From contig CAJFCJ010000019.1 in assembly GCA_904063045.1 (NCBI GenBank), positions 186,001 to 250,000 on the forward strand: 64,000 bases of DNA. Reading direction: 5' to 3'. Each line of letters begins with the position of its first letter. Position 1 is the stretch's first letter. A program made the position numbers and the translations under genes. The notes beneath the pieces are model-generated. The model did not search any database. It was not told the origin of the DNA and saw nothing but the letters and a program-made list of their open reading frames with translations. This stretch comes from Dimorphilus gyrociliatus (taxonomy: Eukaryota > Annelida > Polychaeta > Dinophilidae). Of the stretch, positions 51,901 through 62,500 are shown piece by piece.

Positions 51901-54900
51901 GTTATATAGCTTTAAAGCTCATGAAGCAGATACTGGATCTCTATTATTCTCCTTACTTATTGAAAAATATTATGCTGAAGCTAACAAACAATTACCTATT
52001 AGAATTTTTGGCGACAGTGAAAATGTTTATGTTGTCGCTTTGAACTTCCTAACCAAACAGCTTAAAATCCGATTAAATTCCGTTAGATTGAACACTTTGG
52101 AAGGAGCTCAAAAATCACCTGTACATGGTAAATTTATCAGTAAATGTTTAATTATACACTTATAGCTTTTGTTATCACTTTAGGTATTTTAAAAGCTATT
52201 AGTTTATTGATATCTGTTAACAAATCATTCTGGCTGCCATTCTGGAAAGATATCTTAGATATTGTTATCAGTCTTATTGATACAGCTTTATATAACTTAG
52301 GTGGAAAAGTTTCTTCTCAAGATGGTAAAATGACTGTTACATAATTTATTACCATTGATTTTACTGTAGTAGTAATAAATAACTCTTCATAATAGAAATA
52401 ACACCTTCTTTTGAGCAAATGGGTATTTCTATAATGAATGAATTAGACGACGATGAAGAATCGGCTTGTAATTTGCCAGTGGAATATCAATTGATATTAT
52501 CCTGGTGTTGGCTTTGTATTAAAGTATTTAATTTAAATAACAATTTTCATTCCTAAAGACAATAGTATCCCTCCTATAGGAATCGTCTTATTTATTGGGA
52601 GTTGCTCAAAAGAATATGAAGTTACCGATGAATGAGGTGAAAGTCATGTCAAATGCTTTTTTATTAATAATGAAGAGATGTAGACATAGAGTAAGTTCAA
52701 TGAATTTAAAAAAAGAAATGCTAAAGGATTGAATACGATTAATGTTATCTTTTTGTTTTTTATTTAAAAAGGGAGCAATAGAAAGTTGTAATCTGGGTTT
52801 TAAATTATTTTGCGAAGGATTATTGAAACAGGATGAAATTGAATATAATAATATACCCCATCATCTTCTTAAGGATGTAATGAATACTGTTAGTTTTTAT
52901 AAATTTCTGAAATATTTGTTTTCAAATTATTAACTCTTTATATATATTTTTAGATACGAAATGGCAGTAATACATCAGTTACTAGACGTTCAGCCGGATT
53001 TCCTTATATTGTTCAAACTGTTTTGTCAACTTATTCGAGAACTTCTTTACAGCCAAATCTATTAGATGATACAGTTAAAGAATTGGTTGATATTATTTCA
53101 TCTCCCTTACCTCAAGTTGATATAAAAGTGGATCTACCACATTTTCACGCATTGAATATTTTACATGCTATTCTCAAGAATTCAACCTTAAGCAGTAGCA
53201 TTACAAATTACTTGGATATCGTTGGAATATGCGTTTTAAAAGGGTTTAACTCGGATATTTGGAATATTCGCAATGGTTGCACCCAATTATTTAGCTCTTT
53301 ATTAAAGAGGATATTTGGTCAAAAGAAAGAAGAAGGTGTTCTACTTACTAGTTTATCTATTTTAGAATTTGAGAGAGAATATCGCCGACTTTTTTCGTAC
53401 ATAACTGCAATCTTTCTATCTGCTAAGCCTGTTGATATGAAAGAACTGGAATGGAATATTATTCCATGTTTAACTATCTTATCAAGTTTAGCTACTATTC
53501 AAACAGAGCAAGATGAATTACCGCAAATAATAAGTCTTAGACAAAACGTCCAGAAGATGCTGGAATGTCCAATATACGTCGTACGACATCTAGCGGCTAA
53601 GTCGCTAATTAATTTGTTAAGAAAAAGTGATTATGAACGAACAAGAAATGAAACTTTGAAAAAGCTAGAAAAAACATCAAATACAAATAGACTACATGGG
53701 AATTTATTAGTAATAGACAACTTAATAGCGTTAAATGAAATGTAATATCTTTAATATCGTTTTTAAATTCTATGAATATCGAATATCTCAGTTTTTTTCT
53801 AATTCTATTTTCAGAGAGACGTCACTTCATACGCAAGAGTTATTAATTGAAAAAAAATTCCTATTACGTCACCCATGTAAACTAATAGCTAGTTTGTACC
53901 TTCGAATTGTTGATAAATTATTAAAAGGACAAGACTTTATTGAAAATATCTTGAATACCATTAAATCAATCGATATTAATTCAAATTTGGCTGTATGTTC
54001 TTGAATCTCTTTTGAAAAGATTTACAAGAGGATTGCTTTTATCTGTTTCTTTAATTTTCAGATCGGAAATGATCGTTATCAAATAGATCGTTTGAATTTT
54101 ACAGCAAAAAATGGGTTTTTAAATAATTCAGATATGAGGACATATTTAGGTTAAAATATTCAGATATTAATATTTTAGTATTGTTGTTGTAGAAGTCACA
54201 TTAATTAAGGTTTTCTATTGTATAGATTCATATGATGAGGACGTTGTCAAATGGGCTTTATTATACTTATTAAAAATGGACTACTTATTTGAATTTGATG
54301 TTAGTAATGTTCTATTATTCATATTAAAACTTTTAAACTAAAATTTTAAATATTAAGTTACATAGGATAGGTTGTATAACTCTCTATACACCATTTTTTT
54401 GTAATTTCTATACTCTTTTACATATTAATTCATCAATTAACAACTCTTTATTAATCATATTGATGCTTTCCTATAGGAAATCGTTTGGAAAAAATTTCAA
54501 TCTAACGTTTCATTATCGACCAAGACTGTTTGTTTAGACGTCCTATATCAAATGGCTAGACGAGCTAAGAATCATATTGATTGTTTAAATCGGGCTAAAT
54601 TTTTATTATTCAATCAACTTGAAAGATCATTAAATTCAACTTTAACTGCAAGAACTATTGAATTATCCTCATTATATATTAAATATTTTGATGATGAATT
54701 AGAAGATGAAAGATTTAGGTATCTTTTAAATTAATTAAAATTAGCGAGCAATTTTAATTATTTTATTAAATTTTCCTTATTTTTAGAAACATTTTAGAAA
54801 TTTTTAGTAAAATTGTATATGATTCCTGCATTGGAGATAGGCCTCACCAACTCCAATATTCAATTATTAACGCATTGGAAAGTTGTTTTATTAAAGTTCA

Positions 54901-56728
54901 AAAGAAAGCTTCAAACAAAGCTATTTTTCGGTTTGTATGTGTAGTAGAAAAAAATCGTTTCCAATTCTATATATAAGCTATAACTTTTATTCCTGTTCTC
55001 GGAAATAGATTTGTCGAGGTCATTAACGAACTACTCTTTTCGCAAACATCGGAAATAAGAACAAAATGTTGTTATTTAATAATAGATATCGTTTCAGAGG
55101 TTTGTAACATTTCCATAGTATACCAGTCTAGCAATTTTGCCAAATGTTGTATTCAAATTTCTTATGGATTTTGGTGTAAATTTTTGTTTTTGAATTCTAC
55201 TCCATAAATGTATGGCATAGTTATTGCTCCAGTCGAATTTTGATGAATTATAAATCAAATGCTTCATAGGTCCGGATGGATAATTTAAGCTTTTTTCCTC
55301 AACGTGTACCAAATGAGGATATTTTATAAATAGTCGATAAGTTTCTTGACTACTATGTTCATCCCATTCAGTCCACTTGAAAGTTGAATATGTTTTATGC
55401 CATATTTGAAGAAATTTGGCATTTGGTCTTGAAAGTATAATACCATTATTTAATCTACCAGGATTTCCCCGGTATTCAAGTCCCATTGTAAAATCGTAGT
55501 ATAAAAGTTCTGTAAAAGGCTTCAACGCTAAAACATCCAAATCAAGATAAATTCCTCCACTTTCTTTAAGTATCTCAATTCTAGCAATATCTGATTGATG
55601 TTCTACATAATTTATTGGCGGACCTCCTTGAAATACGCTAAGAGGCGCTTTACGTTTAACTAATATCATACCTTTTACCATACGCTCAGCCTCTTCCCAA
55701 TATCTACCTGATGGTTTCTCATCATGATGAAAATATATTCTCTCTGGTTTAGCTAAATTATAAGCAGCCAGCAATGATAATAAGTTTTGAAATTGAAATA
55801 TGTTAGCCTTATTTGCGAACCATATAAAATGAATATTATGTGGCACAACTGTCACTGCGTTTTTCTCTAAGGATTTTCTCACTTTCTCCTCTTGTATATA
55901 AAAAAACCATATAAAAAAAGGAAATGCTAGTAGTATTATTGTTATTAATAATAATTTTTTCCTGCTCATATCGGTGGTTTTATCGTGATCAATGTGAAAA
56001 TAGCTTTATACTATATCAGCAGACATTTTTCAGGTTACTGGAGATAAAGTTGATTACCTTATTCCTTGTAGTTCTGTGGCATTTGAGGTATATAATATTA
56101 ATTTTTAGCTCTATTCAAATATTATCACCGATGAATCATTCTCTTATCTTTCGTTTATCAGGTATGGATCACCTTTTTAGAAACCCATCTATCGGAATAT
56201 TTTATGCTCTCCTTCCAAGCCGCTATTAACGCCATCTTGTGCAAGGATTGGAAAGTTATGTTGAATAGTTTCAAGTAAGCATAGATTACTTTAGATTTAT
56301 TCTTAGTAATTGTTCTTTATATAGCTCTAGAGTGTTATACGAAGAAGAAGACATAAACATTTACCGAGAAAATGTAAGAATTCTACGCAAGAAGAGTCAA
56401 AAAATAAAAGTTTGTTGATTATTTTGCATAAAGAAACATCTTATTAATTATATAAAACATTAACTTTCATAATTAATAGGCGTTTGGTTTGGATAAAGAG
56501 CAATCACCAAAATGTGAAAAAGCCTTGACAGATGTTGAAAAATTAATTGACAATATTAATAACTACTTAACAAAGATGGAGTCAACAAAGTACTTGGGTA
56601 TATTTTGGAAAGCTGAATGCTATAAACACTGTTTAACCATAAATATTATAGGAGAAGTGTTATGTAATTTATCTCCAGAATTAGTAACAAACGTTAAAAT
56701 GCTGATAGGAAAACCGATGGATTTCTAA
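48963..56728 (+). CDS. THADA: THADA / Trm732-like tRNA methylation cofactor
   Basis: The ATG at 48963 begins MTEVNDKFVADCRQNLKNEY. Roughly 30 short exons with introns of mostly 45-90 nt run to the TAA at 56726-56728; joins were checked by eye at many sites but not all. The DUF2428 core is unmistakable: SVTRRSAGFPYIVQTVLSTY (human ITRRSAGIPYYIQALL), then LPHFHALNILHAILKNSTL, then GFNSDIWNIRNGCTQLFSSLLKRIFG. The product is an alpha-helical HEAT/ARM-like protein. The yeast homologue Trm732 works with the Trm7 methyltransferase for 2'-O-methylation of tRNA position 32, and fly THADA binds SERCA and affects fat storage. The C-terminal part is interrupted by an intron of about 0.9 kb (55100-56034) that holds an antisense gene. 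AATAAA at 56743-56748 ends the transcript. Confidence 0.9.
55094..55969 (-). CDS. Golgi glycosyltransferase with DXD motif, nested in THADA intron
   Basis: This is a single-exon, 291-residue open frame with a normal ATG. It begins with a short basic stretch and a signal anchor (LLLITIILLAFPFFIWFFYI, residues 6-25), typical of type II Golgi enzymes. The catalytic part fits the sugar-binding DXD family (Gly_transf_sug, related to alpha-1,4-galactosyl/GlcNAc transferases): NIHFIWF, then SDIARIEILKESGGIYLDLD with the metal-binding DLD, then RLNNGIILSRPNAKFLQIW. Donor and acceptor sugars cannot be read from sequence. The gene lies wholly antisense in the THADA region, mostly inside one intron. Its last two codons overlap 6 nt of the THADA exon and its splice donor. 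It is intronless, unlike its neighbours, which suggests origin by retroposition. Confidence 0.85.
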   Translation of the reverse strand: MSRKKLLLITIILLAFPFFIWFFYIQEEKVRKSLEKNAVTVVPHNIHFIWFANKANIFQFQNLLSLLAAYNLAKPERIYFHHDEKPSGRYWEEAERMVKGMILVKRKAPLSVFQGGPPINYVEHQSDIARIEILKESGGIYLDLDVLALKPFTELLYYDFTMGLEYRGNPGRLNNGIILSRPNAKFLQIWHKTYSTFKWTEWDEHSSQETYRLFIKYPHLVHVEEKSLNYPSGPMKHLIYNSSKFDWSNNYAIHLWSRIQKQKFTPKSIRNLNTTFGKIARLVYYGNVTNL

Positions 56729-57528
56729 ATAAATTAATAATCAATAAAACATTTCAGCACCTCCCCCTATACGTCAATTACTTTTCCCGTTCTGGAACTA
56801 AAAAGATCGATTAATTCAATATTCCCTTCTAAACGAAACCTTTAAAAGTGTAACAAAGCGAAACGTAAAAGCCATTAAAAAAATACATATAAAACAATGA
56901 TTTTCCTACCCTTAGGCTTTAGGTCTTATCTATATCAGATAAATTTGAATTCTATTGAAATAAGCCCCCTTCTGAAGAGTTGATTCATTGTGCCTTTTTA
57001 TGATATTTTAGCCTATTTATTGATCTTTTTTCAGTTGTTGTTCTTCTACTATTCGGCGGCGAAACAATAATTAGTCGAAATTTTGAAGTATTTCAGAAAC
57101 GGATGTTCATTTCTATGAAATCGAAAGGCAATGGTTCAATAGAGTGAACAAATTCGTCGGCTAGCGGCGTAATGATTGTATTGAACCACAATGAAATTGC
57201 AGGAATACTAATCAATGCTTAAAATAAACAGTTGCCATATAGTTTTCTTTTTTTGCAATTTCCCTTTTCTTTTTTTGGCTATGAGGTAATGCAGAAAATG
57301 AGCTTTTTTTTGTATATAAAACAATATACAGATAATAGGAATCATATATAAAGCAAAAAGCTCAATATACGTTCGTAAACCGCTAAATATACTGTATATA
57401 AATGTATATACATATAGAGATAATACAGTAAATACTGTATATATACCGTATAATATAGTAGTATTTTAAATATACAGTATACAGTATACTTTTAATATAA
57501 ATAGCTTAATTTGGAAAATAATCGTACA
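56729..57528. other. Convergent spacer with palindromic TATACAGTATA cluster
   Basis: The THADA 3' end (AATAAA at 56743-56748) faces the 3' end of the Q-rich gene. No coding signal is seen. From 57385 to 57490 there is a dense cluster of TATACTGTATA / TATACAGTATA motifs (57388-57398, 57471-57481, 57478-57488 exact, others with one mismatch). Confidence 0.5.
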
Positions 57529-58560
57529 TCACACTAGCGGTTGAGCACCGGTGGCTTTAGGCGTCGTTGTGGAATCCGCCACTTGGACTGGTGGTAGCTT
57601 CAATACAGTTATATGTCGAGGAGCTTGTGCAGCTCTAACCCTACGAGGATTACCTCGCGGAGCTGCCTGTTGATTGATGTTTTCTGATCGGTCGCCTGTC
57701 TCACCGGTAGTCGGATTGTGCAAATTCAAGGATATGATGTGTCGATGACGTTGTTGGGGATGTACTTCATCCTTACTAGACGTTTGGTACATTGGCTTCG
57801 CTCTCTGTCGTCGTTCGGATTGTAAACGTACAACAGTTTCGCTATTTTGTTCTTCGGTCGAATCCACAACTTTTGAAGGCACATAGTTCTGCAAGCGTTC
57901 AGAGCCGGTTGTCACTGCTGTCGTAAAAACACCTTTTATGTAGGAAGCGTAACCAACACGATTTTTTGATTTGGCTGTCGGAGAGGATTGTTGTTGCGAC
58001 TGCTGTAGCGACTGCTGAGATTGCTGAGATTGCTGAGGTTGCTGCTGTTGCTGTTGTTGTTGAGATGGAGGTTGTTCGTCAGTATTTGAAATTTGAGGAA
58101 CAGTTGACAGCTGCTTATCATTCCACGATATCCTTCTACTCCGACCGCTTGGAGCCGGTTGAAGAGTGGAAGTAATTTTACGTCCATTTTTATTAGTCGT
58201 AACTCGTTTACAAATAATATCCTCTGTAGACTGCCTAGTTTCGCTTGCAGTTCTCGGTCGGACGTCTTTTATCGGAAGTGTTTTCTTTCGATTCAAAGCA
58301 GGCGTTCTGGAAGTCCTCTGAAGTTCTTTACAAGCGGATTGAGGTCTGACCTTGTGTAGCGCTAAGGTCTGTGCGTATAAATTTTCTGTTTCTCCATCAG
58401 AATTACTGCTAACTTCTTCTGTATCGTCTTTTAATCGAAATTCCTCAAAACGTTTATTTAATTCCTGCTGATCGCTTAAAAACTTAGCTATTTGTTCCTT
58501 TTTTGATCTTTCAAAATTGTCATCTAGCTGTCTAAGTAGAAATTCCGTCGTATCCGTCAT
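57529..58560 (-). CDS. Orphan Q-rich protein
   Basis: This is a single-exon, 343-residue open frame from an ATG. The N-terminus is an amphipathic helix (LLRQLDDNFERSKKEQIAKF and onward, residues 8-45), possibly a short coiled coil. The middle is basic and Ser/Thr-rich, with an R-x-x-S-type SRRISWND at 141-148. Residues 167-191 are a glutamine-rich tract coded by mixed CAG/CAA, interrupted by Ser and Pro. The C-terminal third is basic with RGNPRRVRAAQAPRHITVLKL. No domain is recognised and the predicted disorder is high. It could be a cytoskeleton- or RNA-associated scaffold, but nothing in the sequence settles that. Codon use and frame length make coding likely. Confidence 0.65.
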   Translation of the reverse strand: MTDTTEFLLRQLDDNFERSKKEQIAKFLSDQQELNKRFEEFRLKDDTEEVSSNSDGETENLYAQTLALHKVRPQSACKELQRTSRTPALNRKKTLPIKDVRPRTASETRQSTEDIICKRVTTNKNGRKITSTLQPAPSGRSRRISWNDKQLSTVPQISNTDEQPPSQQQQQQQQPQQSQQSQQSLQQSQQQSSPTAKSKNRVGYASYIKGVFTTAVTTGSERLQNYVPSKVVDSTEEQNSETVVRLQSERRQRAKPMYQTSSKDEVHPQQRHRHIISLNLHNPTTGETGDRSENINQQAAPRGNPRRVRAAQAPRHITVLKLPPVQVADSTTTPKATGAQPLV

Positions 58561-59174
58561 GATTGAATTTTTTAATCGCGTTCAAGAACGCGTGTCGGAC
58601 GGTGCGAATTATGATCGAGCGCATTGATCGAGTTGCCACCGACAACTGCAAAACAATTCAGTCTACTTCATACTAATTTCATTATATTCTCTAACTACAT
58701 TCGTTCTTTTTCGATTCAATTATGTACGTCTTAGTACAAAATTTAATATTTCATCTCTTTCATTATGAAGTATTATGAATAATACGAATGATATATTTTT
58801 ATCATTAAAATTATCTATTATGTATATATTCTATCTACTCCTTAGTAGGCCTATGTAATTACTGTCATATATTACGTATGAATATTGTTTATATATAATT
58901 AGTCTGGAATGGAATAGTTAAAAATATAGCATGTTATTCTTTATTCATCGAATATTTTTGTTCGAAAATATTTGCCAATTATCTTTATATAGTAAGAAAG
59001 AAAAGAAGAAAGATAGAGAGAAGAGAAATACAGTATATCTGAATACAGACTATAAAAGTCTTCCATTCTTATGATATATTCATTAGTATTTAATTTATCT
59101 ATTTCTTCTTTTTTTTATCTTTATCGTCTTAATAATTATTTTTAGAACAGAGATATTTATATTGCTTTTTTTTT

Positions 59175-59205
<31 letters not shown>

Positions 59206-59572
59206 CTGCCTATTTTATCTACTCGGTTTTTCTTCACTCTATCCTTTCAGTTCTCTTTGACTCTCGAAGATTGGAAAATTATGTGTCTTTGCATGTACAT
59301 ATTTACAGAGCTGATTGCCGGTCAAGTAATACAACGTTATGTTTGTTCAAGAGGCGAAAATATCGATTTAGTATAACAACTGATTTATTTTAGCGTAAAT
59401 CACCTATGGTGAAGGAATCTTATAAATTTAATACTTTTTTTCAAGTACTTTCAGGATTAAGAAATGCACGGATTATAAAAAGTATATTCAATATGTAATA
59501 AAACAATTTCGAAAGCAATGTGTAGGATACTAGATGGCGCTAATAGCCATATTCTATAAATCCACTATTCGT
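58561..59572. repeat. Spacer with (CT)n microsatellite
   Basis: This stretch should contain the Q-rich gene promoter (GC-richer just above 58561) and the 3' UTR of the antistasin-like gene. A pure (TC)n run of about 30 nt sits at about 59172-59200, flanked by T-rich sequence. No gene is seen. Confidence 0.55.
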
Positions 59573-62500
59573 TTATTCTATTTCTCTTTTACTGGAAATC
59601 ATTCCCGCGTTGAACACACAGAATCTTTTAGTTTTGCAAACGGACGTCTTAGTGTTGCAGACTTCTTCCTGCTGACATTTTTCACCACGATTGCACAATG
59701 AATTCTGTTTAAATAGAAAAAATAATATTATTCATTTTGTTCTATAAGATTAAATTCATTATTAAGAATATTTACCGGGCAATCTCGAACTTTTGGCCTG
59801 GCACAATCACAGATTTTGCAACCATTAGTATCAACTGCAAAACCCCAAGTGTCGCATCTTAAGTTGCCACAGGAACTTTCAACGCAATTATTTCTTGAGA
59901 CAGATTCGACAGCTGAATTTCCCATACATAGACACTTCATACATCCAAATTCATCTTTTACCATTTTGGTATTTGAGCAGGTGCTGTCGCATTTCGGAAG
60001 AGCACAGTTTATGGGAGGAGGATTACATTTGCATATGTCGCAGCCAGTCTCTTCATCCTTAGCCCAACCGTGGTTACAAAACATATCACATAAAACAGGT
60101 TTGCAGACACACTTTCCGTCTTTACATTCAGTATATCTACCACATCTCACTGTGTCACATTTAGGAGCAGGAGCACATTCACATTTGTCGCATCCAGTTC
60201 TCTCATCCTTAGCCCAACCATGTTCACAGTACCTTCTGCACATAACAGGTTTGCAGACACATTTTCCGTCTTTACATTCCGTATATTTACCACATCTCAC
60301 TGTGTCACATTTAGGAGCAGGAGCACATTCACATTTTTCGCATCCAGTTCTCTCATCCTTAGCCCAACCATGTTCACAGTACCTTCTGCACATAACAGGT
60401 TTGCAGACACATTTACCGTCTTTACATTCTGTATATTTGTCACACTTCACTGTCTGACATTTAGGAGAGGGAGCACATGCACATTTGTCACATCCAGTTC
60501 TCTCATCCTTAGCCCAGCCATGTTCACAGTATAATTTGCACAAAACAGGTTTGCAGACACATTTTCCGTCTTTACATTCCGTATATCTATCACATTTCAC
60601 TGTCTGACATTTAGGAGAGGGAGCACATGCACATTTGTCACATCCAGTTCTCTCATCCTTAGCCCAGCCATGTTCACAGTATAATTTGCACAAAACAGGT
60701 TTGCAGACACATTTTCCGTCTTTACATTCCGTATATCTACCACATTTCACTGTCTGACATTTAGGAGAGGGAGCACATTCACATATGTCACATCCGTTTT
60801 TATCTCTAACCAAACCGTGTGGGCAAGCCATTCGACAGGCAAGTGGCTTACATTTTGGAGCTTCAAGACATTTGCAAATTTTACAACCATTTTTATCCAA
60901 TTCATAGCCATATTGACAAAACATTCTGCAAGGAGGATGCCGAGCGCACATGCATTTTCCATTATCGCAAATTTGATTTGGCAAGCAATCAATTAGTGAG
61001 CATGGATCCTTGGCAATGCATTCAGCAACTGGCTCTCCGTTGCATTTTGTACTTTCCGACTTACATTTTGGGTAAGAGATTCTGCATTCTTGATCTTTAC
61101 GACAATTGGCTTTCTTGCACAGTGGATTAACTGTTAAAGAGTTGAAAAATGTCTATTATTGTGTTAAACTTGACAAACAGTTATTCACTTACCGACACAA
61201 ACAGGTACTGGATGGCACGGTTCCTTTACGCATTCTACTTTCTGCATTTCGCATATTTGTCCAACTGGACACAAGATATTAGCACATGTGAAAGTGTTAA
61301 CCTTTTTGCACACTGGAACTGGATGACAATAATAGACGCAAGGCTTTTCATTGCAGAAAGCTGGTGGAGGGGCGCATGGTGTGGGTATCATTTCACATTG
61401 TGTTCCAGGAACAGGACAAGAAAAGTTATCACATGTTGGCTGTGGTGGTGGTGGCTTGCATGTGCATGTTTGACATCCATTCTCGTCTACTTTCATCCCA
61501 TTTTTGCATATAATTTCATCGCAATCAACAATAGGACAATCGTTTGGTTTACATTCACATGTTTTGCAGCCTCTTTCGTCCAAGACATTAATTTCCTTTT
61601 CACTACAAGGTGGACATCTGTAGACAGGGCAGCGTTCACAAATTGGAGTAGATGGAGGGCAATTTGGACCAAGACATGTTACAGACATTTCACAGAATGT
61701 GTCTTTCGGGCAATTTAGGAAATCACATGTTTTAGGTTCAGGTCCATTACAAGTGCAAGTTGTGCATCCGTTTTCATCTGTGGCATATCCTGTAGAGCAT
61801 CTGGTGACACAGTCTACTTGTGGGCATATTGGTTTGCATTGACATGTTTTGCATCCGTGTTCATTAATTACATTTACTTCGCCACGTTTGCATGGAACAC
61901 ATTTAATCATTGGACAACTCCTACACATTGGTCTTGACGGAGGACATCCTATAGCCATGCATGTAATAGACATTTCGCAATATTCGTTATCACGGCATTT
62001 TATATCTTTACAAGTTTTTGGCTCCTCACATTCACACGTATTACAACCATTTTTGTCTTTCTTGTAACCATTTGGGCAGAAAACAGCGCACCTTATCACT
62101 GGACAGGTGACCTTACATTGACAAGTTTTACAGCCTCTTTCATCCCGGATATATTCCTGGCCAATAGGACAAGCCATGCATCTGAAAACTGGACAATTTT
62201 CGCATTTCACTTGCGAATTGGATTCTACGCAAAATTTATCTCTTGGGCATGTGGCATCTTCACAGGAGTCAGCACACTTGCAAATTTCACATCCAGATTT
62301 GCTATCTCTCTTCCATCCAAATTCACAGTACATTTTACAGCGGACAGGTTCGCAAATAGCCCTATTGACACATTTTCCAATTTCATGACAAATACCTCCA
62401 TTATCGCAAACTTTGCTTAATATACAATCTTGGTTATTTTTACAGTTTGCTTCTTTACATGCGCGGTGCAAAATACATCTAGCTTCACCATTCTCTTCTA

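Noticed and set aside
57966-58175. Ala/Val/Ile/Glu-rich plus-strand frame
   Set aside because: This is the reverse reading of the CAG/CAA glutamine tract of the minus-strand gene.
59816-60457. 213-codon plus-strand open frame opposite the antistasin-like repeats, and similar frames at 60220-60534, 61149-61718 and 62118-63798
   Set aside because: They are antisense shadows of the Cys-rich gene; their repetitiveness mirrors the 150-bp units and they carry no independent coding features.
60016-60765. Regular repeat array as possible CRISPR or satellite
   Set aside because: The units are contiguous without spacers, keep an open frame and encode Cys modules; this is a coding repeat in an animal gene.
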